Assembly: GCA_019009955.1 (NCBI GenBank)
Contig: CM032230.1
Location: forward strand, 4,792,501 to 4,856,500
Length of the DNA: 64,000 nucleotides
Origin: Riptortus pedestris
Lineage: Eukaryota; Arthropoda; Insecta; Hemiptera; Alydidae
Direction of reading: 5' to 3'
Position 1 is the stretch's first letter; each line of letters opens with the position of its first letter. Made by a program: the position numbers and the translations under genes. The notes beneath the pieces are model-generated. The model had not been told where the DNA came from, searched no databases, and saw only the letters and a list, made by a program, of their open reading frames with translations. Shown piece after piece: positions 12,490 to 24,201 of this stretch.

Positions 12490-13205
12490 AAAACAAAAAA
12501 GTCTGCCAAGCAGAGACTGCCTAAACTAAGCAGATTTCCCACATGCTGGTATACCTCATCTCAACACACATTACCTATTTCTACGTAAAAAAACGATGAG
12601 TAAAAGGGGTGTGACTGGGAGGGGGGGGGAGTTACTGAATGCTAAAAACAATTAAGTACAAAAAACTTGATTAGAATTGAGTTACAAAAAAAACATAAAA
12701 CAACAATTGTAGATCGTCACTAGTTTAAGATGGGGTCTATAACATTTTATAATACAACTTATAACGGAAAAGTTTGAATTTTCAAAGCCCCATCTCAAAA
12801 CCTCCATTATTGCAGGTCCGATTTCAGTAACTAACAAATATATGATCTTTCTCATGACAGAAAAGGTTAAATATCAAGTACCGTATAGATCAAATACAGA
12901 TTTTTGAGTGCAAACATATATTCTTAATTAATGATGTCATCACAGAACGAATTTGCATATCTCACATAATAAAGGTATCATGGAAACAATAATTGGTAGA
13001 CAAGCTTAGAATAAACTGGTTCCTAATATAACAGCTTATTGTTAATATGAGCAGAGTAAAAGTGGAGAGTTACTTAAGGATGAAAAGGAAAAATCCAAAA
13101 ATCAGTATTACTATTTACGATAGGCAAAGTTTGTGTATTACAACATTTAAAGATAATTTAATTTGCAATCGATTTAAAGTTAGCTGACATAATTTACTAC
13201 AGAAA
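12490..13205 (+). mobile_element. F2 copy, diverged
   Basis: Left end AGACTGCCTAAACTAAGCAG, ATTTCCCAC; interior GGGGGGGGGA run, AGCTTATTGTTAATATGAGC and CATTTAAAGATAATTTAATT. Right end missing. Confidence 0.55.
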
Positions 13206-14030
13206 TCGGTTTCAACAAATGTAAGAGGACTCAAGCACTACATAACTGTAAGTTAAAAGTATGGAGTTAAATTTGACAAATACATTATTAAAGTTAACAC
13301 TTATAAATGCAATATTTATAAAATTATACATGTTATCTTTGGGACTTTCAAAATTAATGTTATTATTTGTAGAAAAGGAATGTCCCATGAAGAGGTGATA
13401 GACAGGCGATTTTGAATAAAATCTGCATGGGGGGGGGGATTTGTATGGTAGTAACCCTTGCAAATAAACTATGAAAGAATTCAGTAAACCTTCAAATAAT
13501 GGCCAAATGTAAATAGTAATTACAGGAAATAACATTATCAACATGACTGGTTATATACATTTTTTTTTGCTATGTAAAATAACAAAAATCTTTATCATTT
13601 TACATGTATTAGTTTTACAATTCCTAGACCAATTTTGCCATAAATAAACACACATATACAGTTGAATTAAATTATTGACTTTGATAAAGACGAACTAAAA
13701 AATTGCAGACCAAGAGAACTAAAAGACTAAATATATACATATTCATATTCTTCAAAGGGTTCCAACATACTTGTTTGATTGTAAGTGAAAAAACATGTAT
13801 CCGATTATGAACGAGGGTACACAAGAAAGGAAGAAGACGAAAAGACTGCATACAATTTTTTTTTGAATATTAGCTTAACCTGTTTGCCATTTCATTTTGA
13901 TATTTATATTTTGAGATAGATGCAGAGAGCATAGAGAAAACAAATATGGTGTCTTGTAAAATATGGTTCTAACTTTCTTATATAACCCCGAAAACTAAAA
14001 GAAGAAAAGAATATGGAAGATAATAAAATA
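13206..14030. other. AT-rich spacer
   Basis: A 110-codon minus ORF (13212-13544) crosses a G9 run and shows no recognisable domain. Not called as a gene. Confidence 0.4.
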
Positions 14031-14255
14031 AGTTATTATTTATTAATGTCCACTTCTTGCTATTATGGTTAATTGGAACGGGTATCTACATGTTACCACC
14101 CTTTTCTAGCGCAAGTGGGACTACGGATTTTATTTAATGAGTTCATCACTAAATAAATTCCAATTTGCCCAGGCATGAATTGAACTCGCCTCTCTAGGTT
14201 TACCCGTGAGATTAAGGGCGACGCTCAACCCGCATGGCTAACCAGTTATTATTTA
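14031..14255 (-). mobile_element. SINE-A, full length with possible 12-bp target duplication
   Basis: Body and head complete. AGTTATTATTTA occurs at 14031-14042 and again at 14244-14255, directly after the head. The left copy overlaps the normal SINE tail, so part of the match may be coincidental. Confidence 0.75.
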
Positions 14256-15919
14256 GTAAACAATATTAAAGATCTTTTCACTCTAAAAAATTGTGATACA
14301 ACCAATGCCTTAATAAAATAAATACTTTTTCTAGTATCTTCATAGGGGTAGGCAACAATTTAAAGCTTAAAATTAAAAAATACAATAAATTACTATTCTG
14401 TCATCAGGAATTGCAGTAAAAGAGTAATGTTGTGCAGTGCACAATACAGAGATATTTACATTTTTAAAGTCCCCCCCCCCTCTGTGGAACCACACTTCTC
14501 CTTATCCGATAAGCAATCCTTCTATAAAACACTTATGTATGGGTTGGCCACATCCATTGGAATTGCAGTCACTAAATCATTATATCACAACAATGTCAGC
14601 CATTTATGCATATCAAAGTTTTTTTTTAGTGATGTTCTATTCCAGAATTCTCCCACAAAAAGAGTGTGTAAGTAATTTGTAGCATTGAAGATAGAAATCA
14701 AACAATTAAAGATGCAATTGTCTTTTGTGGAAATTGGATGAATTGGGGAGCTGGGCCAAGTAACTAATTTATCAGAAGAAAATGTAGTAGCATGTTACAG
14801 GAAATAACTTGTTCAATAAGATTAGTAACAAAATTTTTGATGAAGGGTATAATAAAAATTTATGATTTTCTTAATCTCATTCCCATAATTAATTGGGGAC
14901 GATTTGTTTATATCCAAGAGACACATTAACAAATTATATCTAGCCACATTTTTATATTTTATTTTTTCTGTTATGCGGTCAATGTTTTTTGGCTAAGAGA
15001 AATGTTCAATGGTGTAGAATTTTAATGTATCGAGTTAAGTATATGCATAGAGATCATACGAAATTGAACTAATTAATTCTTGAATCATTCTCAAAATAAA
15101 TAGGCCCAAAAGACAATTTTTTTTTATTGGGGTAGGGAGTTGGAGCTCCATTATCAAATGAGAGAAGAAACATCTCACACTTCAACAGAATATAAACTTT
15201 TATTACTGAGTACAAGGTCACAGCCTCATCTTCAATACTTACTAACATAATGAAAAATATCTCCAGAACTAACATTAAACAATTACTGTTTACCTTTTTA
15301 GACCATTCAAAATGTGTTTAACTCTTTTAGAACAGTTTCTTGTAAATGGTTGGTTTTTAAAATTTGTTTGGATGCTTATATTTTCCTTAAAGTTTAATGA
15401 ATCACAATCATTTGTTCCATTGTTTGTAAAATATACATACTTTGTTACCAAATTACTCTCAGGGAAAATTAATTATTGAAGTTTTACTTACGACATGATT
15501 TTAAAAATATGTATTATATTTCCATTGATTCTTCCTAGAAGATAACAAAAATGAGGCCCCTCCAATACATAATTTTGTTTCCTAGGACGTGATTTCAGTT
15601 TTGTCAAAATGTATATTTAAAGATATGCAAAATTAAATGGGTGAATTCAGAGCAGACGCGATGGAGATTTAGAAGAAGAGAAAAATGTACGATCACTAAC
15701 ATACATCTCCATTATTGAGGGAGATCGAAAAATGTTATACAGCCATTCATTGTGATAAAATAATGTCTTTCAATTGCTGTTCTATTTACTTTTCTCTAAT
15801 TCGAAGTTTACATAGTCAGCCTTCAGTAAAACTCTACTCCTACACTAGGGATTTTTATGTAAAGAAATTTCTTATACCACGAGATACACTAAGTTTATTT
15901 AAACTTCAAATCTTGTTTA
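14256..15919. other. AT-rich spacer with degraded F2 traces
   Basis: A C10 run preceded by an AGAGATATTTACATTTTTAA-like stretch near 14445 resembles the F2 interior. No gene seen. Confidence 0.4.
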
Positions 15920-16523
15920 AAAAAATTCGTCACGCAGGGGCTGCGTAAACTAAGCAGATTTCCTATGTGAAGTTAGCAATAGAGAAATCTGCATACTGGT
16001 AACACAACACCACCATAAGTAAATACAAACGGTAATGAGAAATCTTTCAGTTAATTTTAATAAACTCCCAACTGAAACAACTTCTGAATTGTAAGAATAA
16101 TTTATATTTTAATAGCTCAAATTTTAGCAGTACAAGAACTAAAGAAGGGGGGGGGGCGGATGAACAGAACATATATGCATAAATCTTACAACGTAACGAA
16201 GGTTAGGTAAGGTTAGAAACTACAGGTTAGGTTAGAAGCTTCCGGCCGAACTAACCCGACAACACCCGAACACAGACTTGATAAAAATGCAAATATTATC
16301 GGTATATGTATATAACAATATTTATAGTAAATTTAATTTGCAATAAGATTGGTTTTATACAATTTTTCGATCTGATGCATAATAACGGAGATATTTTGAT
16401 TTTTTGATAATCCCCCCTCCCTCTGGTACGATTTCAGCCATTAACGAACTTGACCTGTCTTTTTACATAAAACGGTTAAATATAACGATCAAATAAAAAT
16501 TGCGACCGCTAAAGCGTTAACAG

Positions 16524-16583
<60 letters not shown>

Positions 16584-16705
16584 GAACGGACCTCATTTTC
16601 GTCATCTCCTGGGTAGGATCGATGGACATTTGAAGAAATTTTTCAAAACTCTCGTCATGAGTACGACCTCAATAGCTGATTTCTCTTAAGGGAAATCTGC
16701 TAAAA
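15920..16705 (+). mobile_element. F2 copy with both ends
   Basis: Left TTCGTCACGCAGGGGCTGCG with CTAAGCAGATTTCC; a G9 run; CGTTAACAGACAAATA with a ~50-bp (TA)n; GGGTAGGATCGATGGACATT; right end TCTCTTAAGGGAAATCTGCT, AAAA. An insertion with a GGTTAGG pattern (16200-16245) replaces part of the middle. Confidence 0.75.
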
Positions 16706-16847
16706 GAGCTCTAACTAGGGGAGAAACAGAGAATGGGGTATGATATGACATTATGTAAGTCCCTCCAACAGATTGAAAATAACTTAGTTAATGCCACCTA
16801 ATGTAAGACCTTTTCAACCTAACTTTTTAAGAAAATTAAATGTTACA

Positions 16848-17060
16848 TGTTATTTATTACACTCACTTTGTGCTGCAAAGGCTATTTGGGAAGGGTTATT
16901 TACAGGTTGCCACACCTTTATAGCTAGGGTAGGACCAATAATTTTATTTAATTAGTTTACCACTAAATAAATACCTATTGTCCAGATCGAGAATCAAACT
17001 CACAACTCCAGGTTTGCCAAGTGAGTTAAGACCAATGCCTTAATTCACATGGCCAACCTG
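16848..17060 (-). mobile_element. SINE-A, diverged full length
   Basis: From ACACTCACTTTGTGCTGCAA to CATGGCCAACCTG; the B box GAGAATCAAACTC and A box are recognisable though mutated. Confidence 0.65.
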
Positions 17061-17857
17061 TGAATAAATGAAATTTCATTTAACCATAAATATCTAAATA
17101 AATTTTGTCAATACTTATTTCAGTCATGTTATTAATCTTTATTTTACTGGTTTAATAGTGCAGTATCAGTTTTATTACAATCATAAATAATATAGGAGAA
17201 ATTGTTTGAGCCGTCCTAAATTTAACCCTCAAGTGGGCGTGATTTGAAAGTAACTTGAATGAGTGTGAAGAACTCACAACCCTACTGTACCCCCCCCCCC
17301 CTATTTCAACGGATTATAAATGGTAGGAACTTATAATAAGTGTTTGAATGTTTATTTCAACGAGAAAGTAACATTTATTTATTGTATATTTTTTTTAACA
17401 AAACAGACCTGTGAGGCCCTGCACTTGGCCGGAGTTAAAACCCAATTTTTTTTTTCAACGTAGGGTACTGAATTTGAGTCTGTTCCTTGATAATTAAACA
17501 CAATACAAGTTTTTACTATCTGAGAAATAGAGATTACACTGGTCTAGTGACAGTTGGAGGAGCTAAGGCAGGCCTTAACTTAGCTAATTACTAAGCTCCA
17601 GGGTTGCCGTTTCTAGCTTAAACTAATCTCCTTTCAACAAAGAAATCTTCAAGTTCTATTATCATTTTAAAGAAAATTAAAAAGTTATCATTTTATAAAT
17701 TGTGTTCAATACTATTAATAATTTAAAATTTTATTCATTTTATTTAATACTTTTCAGTTTTTTTATGGTGGGAGTCATTAAGTTAAACCATTTTTTCTTG
17801 AAAGTTTTATTGTACATTTGCCCTACATGTTTTGTGGCGTATATAATATCTCTTCAG
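17061..17857. other. Spacer
   Basis: Contains a C12 run at about 17290 and AT-rich sequence. No gene called before the candidate microexon. Confidence 0.4.
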
Positions 17858-17878
17858 AGGCCATTTCCTCGCAGTGCG
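17858..17878 (+). CDS. Candidate 21-nt microexon
   Basis: TATCTCTTCAG acceptor, 21 bases, then GTAAGT donor. In the phase compatible with the next candidate exon it reads A-I-S-S-Q-C. Very short, so weak on its own; the following exon is in phase and open. Confidence 0.2.
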
Positions 17879-18006
17879 GTAAGTTCATGTCAATATACAA
17901 ACTATATTATAGGGATAAGTTCTTCATAACCGTAACTAGTGAGAAGACATTCGTTGTATTTCTATTGTTAACTGAGTACCCTTAGTTTTTTTTTAACGAT
18001 ATACAG

Positions 18007-18080
18007 AATTAATTGTGTATATGGGATGGCTCCTGAAGAGGTGTTACAGAGACCAAGAAACATATGTGAGCATGAAATAA
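18007..18080 (+). CDS. Candidate terminal exon, unrecognised
   Basis: After the polypyrimidine acceptor TTTTTTTTAACGATATACAG, an open frame reads LIVYMGWLLKRCYRDQETYV, then SMK and TAA; AATAAA overlaps the stop and another lies near 18179. The peptide looks biased like a real C-terminus, but I do not recognise it and found no convincing upstream exons. Confidence 0.25.
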
Positions 18081-18526
18081 ATCTACGAGGAAAATAGTGT
18101 TTTTATTTAGTGAGCATCACCATACCCATCTGATGGCTACTATTATTAGTTTAAATAGTTCTGTAAACAATGTTGAAAAATAAAGTATTATTAAGGATGA
18201 AATGTAAAGAAAGAGCGCAAAGTTCTGTAGTCTCAATTCGTGTTGAATGCATCAAATTGTTGAGAAGTAACTAAACAACTGCAATAAATAGCTATTAATA
18301 CTTCAGAAAAACCATTATTAAGCTCAGCAATGAAAAAAATCTTGATAAAAAAGGAGGCTCCACTGTTTAATGCAGACAGGCTTGTAAATATAATGTGTAA
18401 AAGCCAGGTCTCTCACTTCTATAGACTGAAGTGCTGATCTAGACTTTTAAGCTGTTATGTATATAGAAAAAAAGAAAAAGAAATGAAGCCGAAAGGTTCT
18501 TTCTACTTTCTGTAAATTTCAGACTT
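18081..18526. other. Spacer
   Basis: AATAAA near 18179 could serve the candidate exon ending at 18080. Nothing else seen. Confidence 0.4.
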
Positions 18527-18768
18527 CCACAATGGACCATTATGCATGATGTGGTACATTGGCTTTCAGCTCCAGCAGCTTGTGGTTCAATAAAAATTGT
18601 TGTAAAAAATATTGCAAATTTTAAGAGCTTCTGACAACTTCTTTATCAAGCATTATTAAACAAACGAGGAAGAAGTTTGTAAGAGTTCCATATTTTATCG
18701 ATGCACATATTTTTAATTTGCTGATCTGAAAACCAATGCACAACACACTTGTCCACTGTGGAAGTCTA
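18527..18768. mobile_element. MITE-like inverted-repeat element
   Basis: The left end AGACTTCCACAATGGAC and the right end GTCCACTGTGGAAGTCT are inverted copies with one mismatch; similarity continues for ~45 bases with gaps (CATTGGCTTTCAG against CATTGGTTTTCAG). The interior is non-coding. No clear target duplication. Confidence 0.55.
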
Positions 18769-19244
18769 AATCAACAAGCTCTAGTTCATCAAACTTTAAA
18801 TGGAAAACTTCTTGTAAAACCTTAGTAATGAAGTTATTTCATTGAATGATAAGACATTTATGGTCCCAAGTTCATAAGTAAAAAATAATTATTAACCAGT
18901 TACAAACATGTGAGAAGATTTATTGATCATAAAATAAAAGAACTTTTCCCACAGTAAGAAAAATATTCTCAAAATACAACCCAAAAAAGTATCTGTGTAC
19001 TGCTTTGGAAACAGTCATGATTGAACTAATCAATGGAAAATGTTTATAAAGAACAAACAAATATCTACCAAATAAAGTGAGAGCTTTATTATTACTTTTT
19101 TAATTGAGTAAATGAGATATTAGCCCAGAACTAGGGAGTCAAATTGAAATATCAAACACCAAATAAATATGAGTTAGGCCTAGAGTACAATTTGCAAAAA
19201 GTAATGAGCTAAGCCTATTATTAGAATGAAAAAAAAATGCTTAC
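18769..19244. other. Spacer
   Basis: AT-rich, no feature recognised. Confidence 0.4.
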
Positions 19245-19299
19245 CTTTTGGGTACATATGACCGTGAAAATCATAATTGTAGGCCATTGTAGATGTTCT
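19245..19299 (-). CDS. Candidate start-codon exon (MAYNYDFHGHMYPK)
   Basis: 55 nt between the acceptor TTTTGCCAACGCAG and the donor GTAAGC. ATG at 19287 lies in ACAATGG, a strong initiation context, and reads MAYNYDFHGHMYPK before the splice. No downstream partner exon could be picked out below 19.2 kb, so the gene remains a sketch; the product is unknown. Confidence 0.3.
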
Positions 19300-20329
19300 C
19301 TGCGTTGGCAAAATTTAAAATAGAAAATTTCAAAATAATGTAAGGGAATTTGAAGTGAATAACAAAAATTTTGACTGCATGAACATAATTCTAATTTTTC
19401 TTCAGGATTTTCTTCTCATTAGCGAAATAACTTTTATGTTTTGGGCTGAATAACTATTGTAAACCTAAAATTAAAGAAATTAAATTAGGTTGAAAAGTAT
19501 TTATGAAACTATAATGTTATATACACATCTAATTAATGAGAGCAAACTCTTAAAATATTATTACATAACTGCAATGTTTTATTAAATAATTAAATAAAAA
19601 TTTAAAATTACAAAAGGTTAAAATTTACAGGCAATATTCATAGTTTAAGACTATAAATTATTTTTAACTATTACTAACAATTGTTATACTCTAAAGAGGA
19701 AAATGAAAAAAAAAAAAAAAAACTAAGAAAATCCAGAGAAATTGTCTATACGATGCAGATTTTACGGCAACTTGACGCGAAAACAAAAAAAAAGTTAAAT
19801 AATACAGTCATCAAGAGTGAAAACATGAATTAGTTTTGTCTAGAAAAAATAAATTACTAACCGTTAGTATAAAATATCTACATTCATCAACAAAAAAACT
19901 AAGAAAAACAATAATTTCACAATTTATTTTCGTGTACAATTTGGTCTGTTATTATGACAATCAGCTATGTAGTTAGTACTCCTAATAATTTTATCAATTT
20001 TGGTGTTTTATTTGTGTTATAAATACAGGTTTCTCATTAGTATGAGACTTAGTGGAACAATAAAATACATTCAGTGAGACCTATGTAACATATGCTTTTA
20101 AATTTAATTTAAAGTTTACTTGCTCTCAAAACTGTTTGATATATAATTTTATAAACAATTATGAGGCTGTCACAAAACAGGTTCTTGGGAAATAATATGT
20201 TAGGGTTTAAACATGATAAATTATAAGTAACAACCCAATAACTTTAGATAACCAACATTAATAATGTTAAATGTTTCTTCCTCTTGATAATAACAAAATA
20301 CATGACACAGTGGCCAGATAATTGCTTAC
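19300..20329. other. Candidate intron / AT-rich spacer
   Basis: Would be the intron between the two candidate minus-strand exons. An A18 run at about 19705. No repeats recognised. Confidence 0.35.
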
Positions 20330-20390
20330 CAATACATTCATTATGTCCATATCCTTGTAGCTGTCCAATTGTTAACTGGTGTATTCTCAT
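20330..20390 (-). CDS. Candidate first exon of an unrecognised gene
   Basis: Minus strand: a TATAAAA box (20429-20435) is followed ~40 bases on by TTGCAGTTATGAG and an open stretch MRIHQLTIGQLQGYGHNECI up to the donor GTAAGC (20329-20324). Joined to the next candidate exon this frame stops after 29 codons, so it may be a small upstream ORF in a 5' leader rather than the main start. Confidence 0.3.
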
Positions 20391-20428
20391 AACTGCAATG
20401 TGTCTTTTCCCTTTAACTTCTTTATCTG

Positions 20429-20435
20429 TTTTATA
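20429..20435 (-). promoter_or_regulatory. TATA box candidate
   Basis: TATAAAA on the minus strand about 40 bases before the ATG at 20390 and in a sensible position for the candidate first exon. Confidence 0.3.
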
Positions 20436-22223
20436 GTCTTCCTTTTAGGTAATTCTCAAATTAGTTGGCACTGCACAAGGTTTTAATAGATTAATCCAAT
20501 AAATAAGTAGACAGAAATGGCAAAAAAAATGCATTTCATTCCAAACAAAATAATAAAATCACCGTAAAAGAATGGAATCTTAACAACGAAAAAAAAAACT
20601 GACGATAATTATTCAGTGGGCTTTATGGATAGGTTATTTGATAAAAACACTCAGACGCTGATTCTTGAGCCACTAGAGTCAAAGGACTGAGAATCGGGCG
20701 GGATCGGAAAAATTCGGTGCAGATCGGTTAACACAATGGCCGATATTTTCCTGGAAATATTTTACCTGGAAAAACCCTTCAATAAACACATATATACGTA
20801 ACCTTAGACAATCATAAAATCAGATGGTAGGTTCGATTACAAGGCCAAAATAGCCTCTCATGTTATTAGTAATCATAAAGGAATGACAGGTTTATCTTAA
20901 TTGATGAAACCATTTTCAATATGTTTTAACACAAATTAATAAATTTCCTACAATAACAACAAAAATCCGTGTTAAATTAATCACACATAACGTTAGCGAC
21001 TTTCCATTTCGAGTCTTATTATACTAATTATTGATAAAGTTGGATGGTTCTGAGCTAACGAAATTCTGGGAGTAGGGAGTTAAAAACAAATTGACAGTTC
21101 TATGAATAAGGGGGACTGATCGCTATAAACCCTATGGGTAGAACAATACAATAAACAATGACTTGAACAGTAGTATAATATTTAACAATTATTCACGAAA
21201 ATTCACAAGCATAAGAACAATACGGAAAACATGACATAACCTAAATGGGAGGTTCCAGTCAACTTAATATTATCACTTGGCACCAAAGTAATGCAAACCA
21301 ATTACCTTGACTTTATGTGTGTAATGTCTTTAAATATAAGGACGAACTAAATATTTTAACCTAAACACTTTAAAACAATACAATAAATTAAAAAAGTTCG
21401 ATGAACAGCATTGTAAGAAGTTTGCTCTATGAGCAAGAGCAATGAGCATGCGCCAGCGATGCTCTCTAGTAAGTTTTTTGCGTAACTATATTGCAGAACA
21501 TAATTTCGTGAATTTAATTTACACTTCCATTACAATCGTCCATAGTTTTACTGTTAATACTCCAAGGTTAATGCTTCTAAATCTTGGTTAAAAATTTGTA
21601 GGGGAAAATATCAGTCAGAAAATAAGGCGATCGGAACTTGTTATACATAGGGCTGTGACGTTAGTCATGCACCCCGGAGATAAAATCAGGCACATGGCAT
21701 TGATAAAAGTCATTGATTAAAATTGAATTTTACTCAAATAACAACCGCGATTTATCTACTGATTTTTAACAGAGAAATAGACACTTATTTCCGAGGTTTG
21801 TTTCAAGTATCTATTACGCTGAAAGATTTTATTTTAAACTCCAAACAGATTTAAAAGTAAAATTCTGTGTTATTTAAAAACAGTATTTTTATTTAGAAAA
21901 GTGAACGTTTAATTTTTCAATTAATTCTTTTCTTTAAGCATAACAAATACGTCCTAGAATTACCTTAAATTTCTTACTAAAATATTATGTTTATACAAAC
22001 TAACTACTTAGACAATTTTTAATTTCTCCTAATTATCCTTGAGACCAGAAGATTCTACCCATTTTAAATTACTAATAACATAATAAATAAATAGTGGACA
22101 GAGTATATTTTCATTAACTGAACTAATTTTTATAAAAGCATTAGAAACAGCTGGTAAAAAATCAAGTAAGGTGCCATGTTTGTAAGGATTTGTTCCGACT
22201 TGTCACAGATAATGCTTTTAAAT
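20436..22223. other. AT-rich intergenic sequence
   Basis: No mobile element or coding exon recognised; the longest repeat-free stretch of the window. It lies upstream of the candidate TATA box on the minus strand. Confidence 0.4.
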
Positions 22224-22335
22224 ATGTTATTTATTAATGTACATTATGTGCTACAAGGGCTAATAGGGACAGGGTAGGTAACCTGTAGATAACCCTTCCC
22301 AAGTAGCCTTAGTTGCAAAACATGGACATTAATAA
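22224..22335. mobile_element. SINE-A tails head to head
   Basis: A minus-strand 3' tail (TTATTTATTAATGTACATTA to AATAGGGACAGGG) is joined to a plus-strand tail (GGTAACCTGTAGATAACCCT to GGACATTAATAAT), forming an imperfect palindrome. Confidence 0.6.
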
Positions 22336-22487
22336 TATTATTTAATTTTTTATTATTAAATTGCTTAGTTTGAGGTGAGATCTATTTAATTAACATGCTA
22401 TAAAATTTGCAACATTAATTTTAGTAAATGTCATCTTAATTAAGGTATTGAATCCTTCAACAATTAGCTATTTGGTATTATTACGAG
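22336..22487. repeat. Spacer between inverted SINEs, copy 2 (inverted)
   Basis: The reverse complement matches 9941-10085 (GTTGAAGGATTCAATACC, AGATGACATTTACTAAAAT, TGTTGCAAATTTTATAGCAT, CACCTCAAACTAAG). Confidence 0.6.
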
Positions 22488-22715
22488 TATTATAATAATT
22501 TATTAACGCCCACTTTTTGCTACTATGGCTAATAGGACGTGTTAAAAAAAAGGTTACTACCCTTTTCTAGCCAACATGCTCGACGACTAACGATTTTATG
22601 TAAGGAGGTCGTCACTAAACGAATGCCTATTGCCTTGGTGGGAATCGAACTCGCCACTCTAGATGTACCATGTGAAATTAAGACAAACGCCCTAACTCAC
22701 GTGGCTAACCTGAGC
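22488..22715 (-). mobile_element. SINE-A, full length
   Basis: Tail TTTATTAACGCCCACTTTTT, B box GGGAATCGAACTCGCC, head ACGTGGCTAACCTGAGC. A second partial tail follows at 22735-22812. Confidence 0.7.
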
Positions 22716-22734
22716 AAAGCTGTTTACTTTTATT

Positions 22735-22812
22735 TTATTAATATTTAATAACGTTCACTTTTTGCTCCTTTGGCTAATTGGGACGGGTTATCTACAGGTT
22801 ACCACCCTTTTA
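22735..22812 (-). mobile_element. SINE-A tail fragment joined to an F2 right end
   Basis: TTTAATAACGTTCACTTTTT through GGTTACCACCCTTTT, running directly into TAGCTGATTTCC of an F2 right end. Confidence 0.6.
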
Positions 22813-22890
22813 GCTGATTTCCTTGAAAGGAATTGAGATCGTACTTATGACGTGATTTTCGAAATTTTTCTTCAAATGTCCATCGATCGT
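22806..22890 (-). mobile_element. F2 right end
   Basis: TTTTAGCTGATTTCCTTGAA, AGGAATTGAGATCGTACTTA, TGTCCATCGATCGTA, then TA repeats carrying a scrap CGCTAGAGTGATAACAGAC of the next F2 block. Confidence 0.65.
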
Positions 22891-22954
22891 ATGTATATAT
22901 ATATATATATATACGCTAGAGTGATAACAGACATATATATATATATATATACTA

Positions 22955-23324
22955 GTTCAGATACCCGGCTTCGCCCGGGAATTGATTTGAGGCTGAATGG
23001 TGATGGTATTTTTTTTGGCAAGGCTTTATTTTGCACACTATTTTGACATTTACCCATCCCAGTGTTTAGGGTTTATACCCGTTGTTGGCATTTGTTAATA
23101 ATAAAATTAATTTTTTATGTAAGACTTCACTGTCTTCCATATTGTCATATTTCCCGTCTACTGTGCATTATGCATAGATTTCAGCTATTAAAGACAAAAT
23201 ATTAACGTAGATTTTAATTAATGGTTAATGGTGATGGTATTTTTTTGGTAAGTCTTTACTTTGCACAATATTTTGACATTTACCCGTCCCAGTGTTTAGG
23301 GGTTATACCTATAGTTGCTGTGGA

Positions 23325-23327
<3 letters not shown>
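22955..23327 (+). mobile_element. F1 head, truncated, with a partial head duplication
   Basis: CTAGTTCAGATACCCGGCTT at 22951 through ATTATGCATAGATTTCAGC, then at 23221 the head sequence from GGTGATGGTATTTTTTTGGT repeats up to a (CT)n tract. No internal units. Confidence 0.65.
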
Positions 23328-23413
<86 letters not shown>

Positions 23414-23427
23414 TCTCTCTCTCACTC

Positions 23428-23519
<92 letters not shown>

Positions 23520-23522
23520 TCC
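23328..23522. repeat. (CT)n microsatellite, ~195 bp
   Basis: CT dinucleotides with a few CACT interruptions. The Ser/Leu and Arg/Glu ORFs across it are artefacts. Confidence 0.95.
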
Positions 23523-23696
23523 CACATATAAGCTGCAATCGCACCTGCGATACCTTCAAAACATGCACCATTAAGATTCCAAATGTTCTTATAATATATA
23601 AATAATTTTTTTTAAAAAATAAAATATTAACAAGAAACTAACAGATAAGGAGGTTGACCTACAGGTAACCTCAGAAATAGGCCAGCTTATTTGGTT

Positions 23697-24192
<496 letters not shown>

Positions 24193-24198
24193 TTTATT
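24193..24198 (-). terminator. Poly(A) signal AATAAA of the 24-kb gene
   Basis: AATAAA on the minus strand begins three bases after the TAG stop of the Ser/Lys-rich CDS. A GT-rich stretch (TGTGTGTTG) follows about 30 bases later, as expected of a downstream element. The resulting 3'UTR would be only ~20-30 nt. Confidence 0.6.
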
Positions 24199-24201
24199 GC
24201 A

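Noticed and set aside
13212..13544. 110-codon minus ORF
   Set aside because: Crosses a G9 run, composition typical of AT-rich noise, no domain.
15920..16705. F2 as a definite Helitron
   Set aside because: The 3' hairpin and CTAA fit, but left and right flanks do not show the A/T insertion pair and the left end has its own hairpin; class left open.
17702..17929. 75-codon hydrophobic ORF
   Set aside because: Would read through a good acceptor and donor pair; no start context or homology. The short candidate exon inside it is reported separately at low confidence.
23221..23605. Several long ORFs (Ser/Leu-rich and Arg/Glu-rich) across a CT tract
   Set aside because: Translations of a (CT)n microsatellite; all frames are open by composition.
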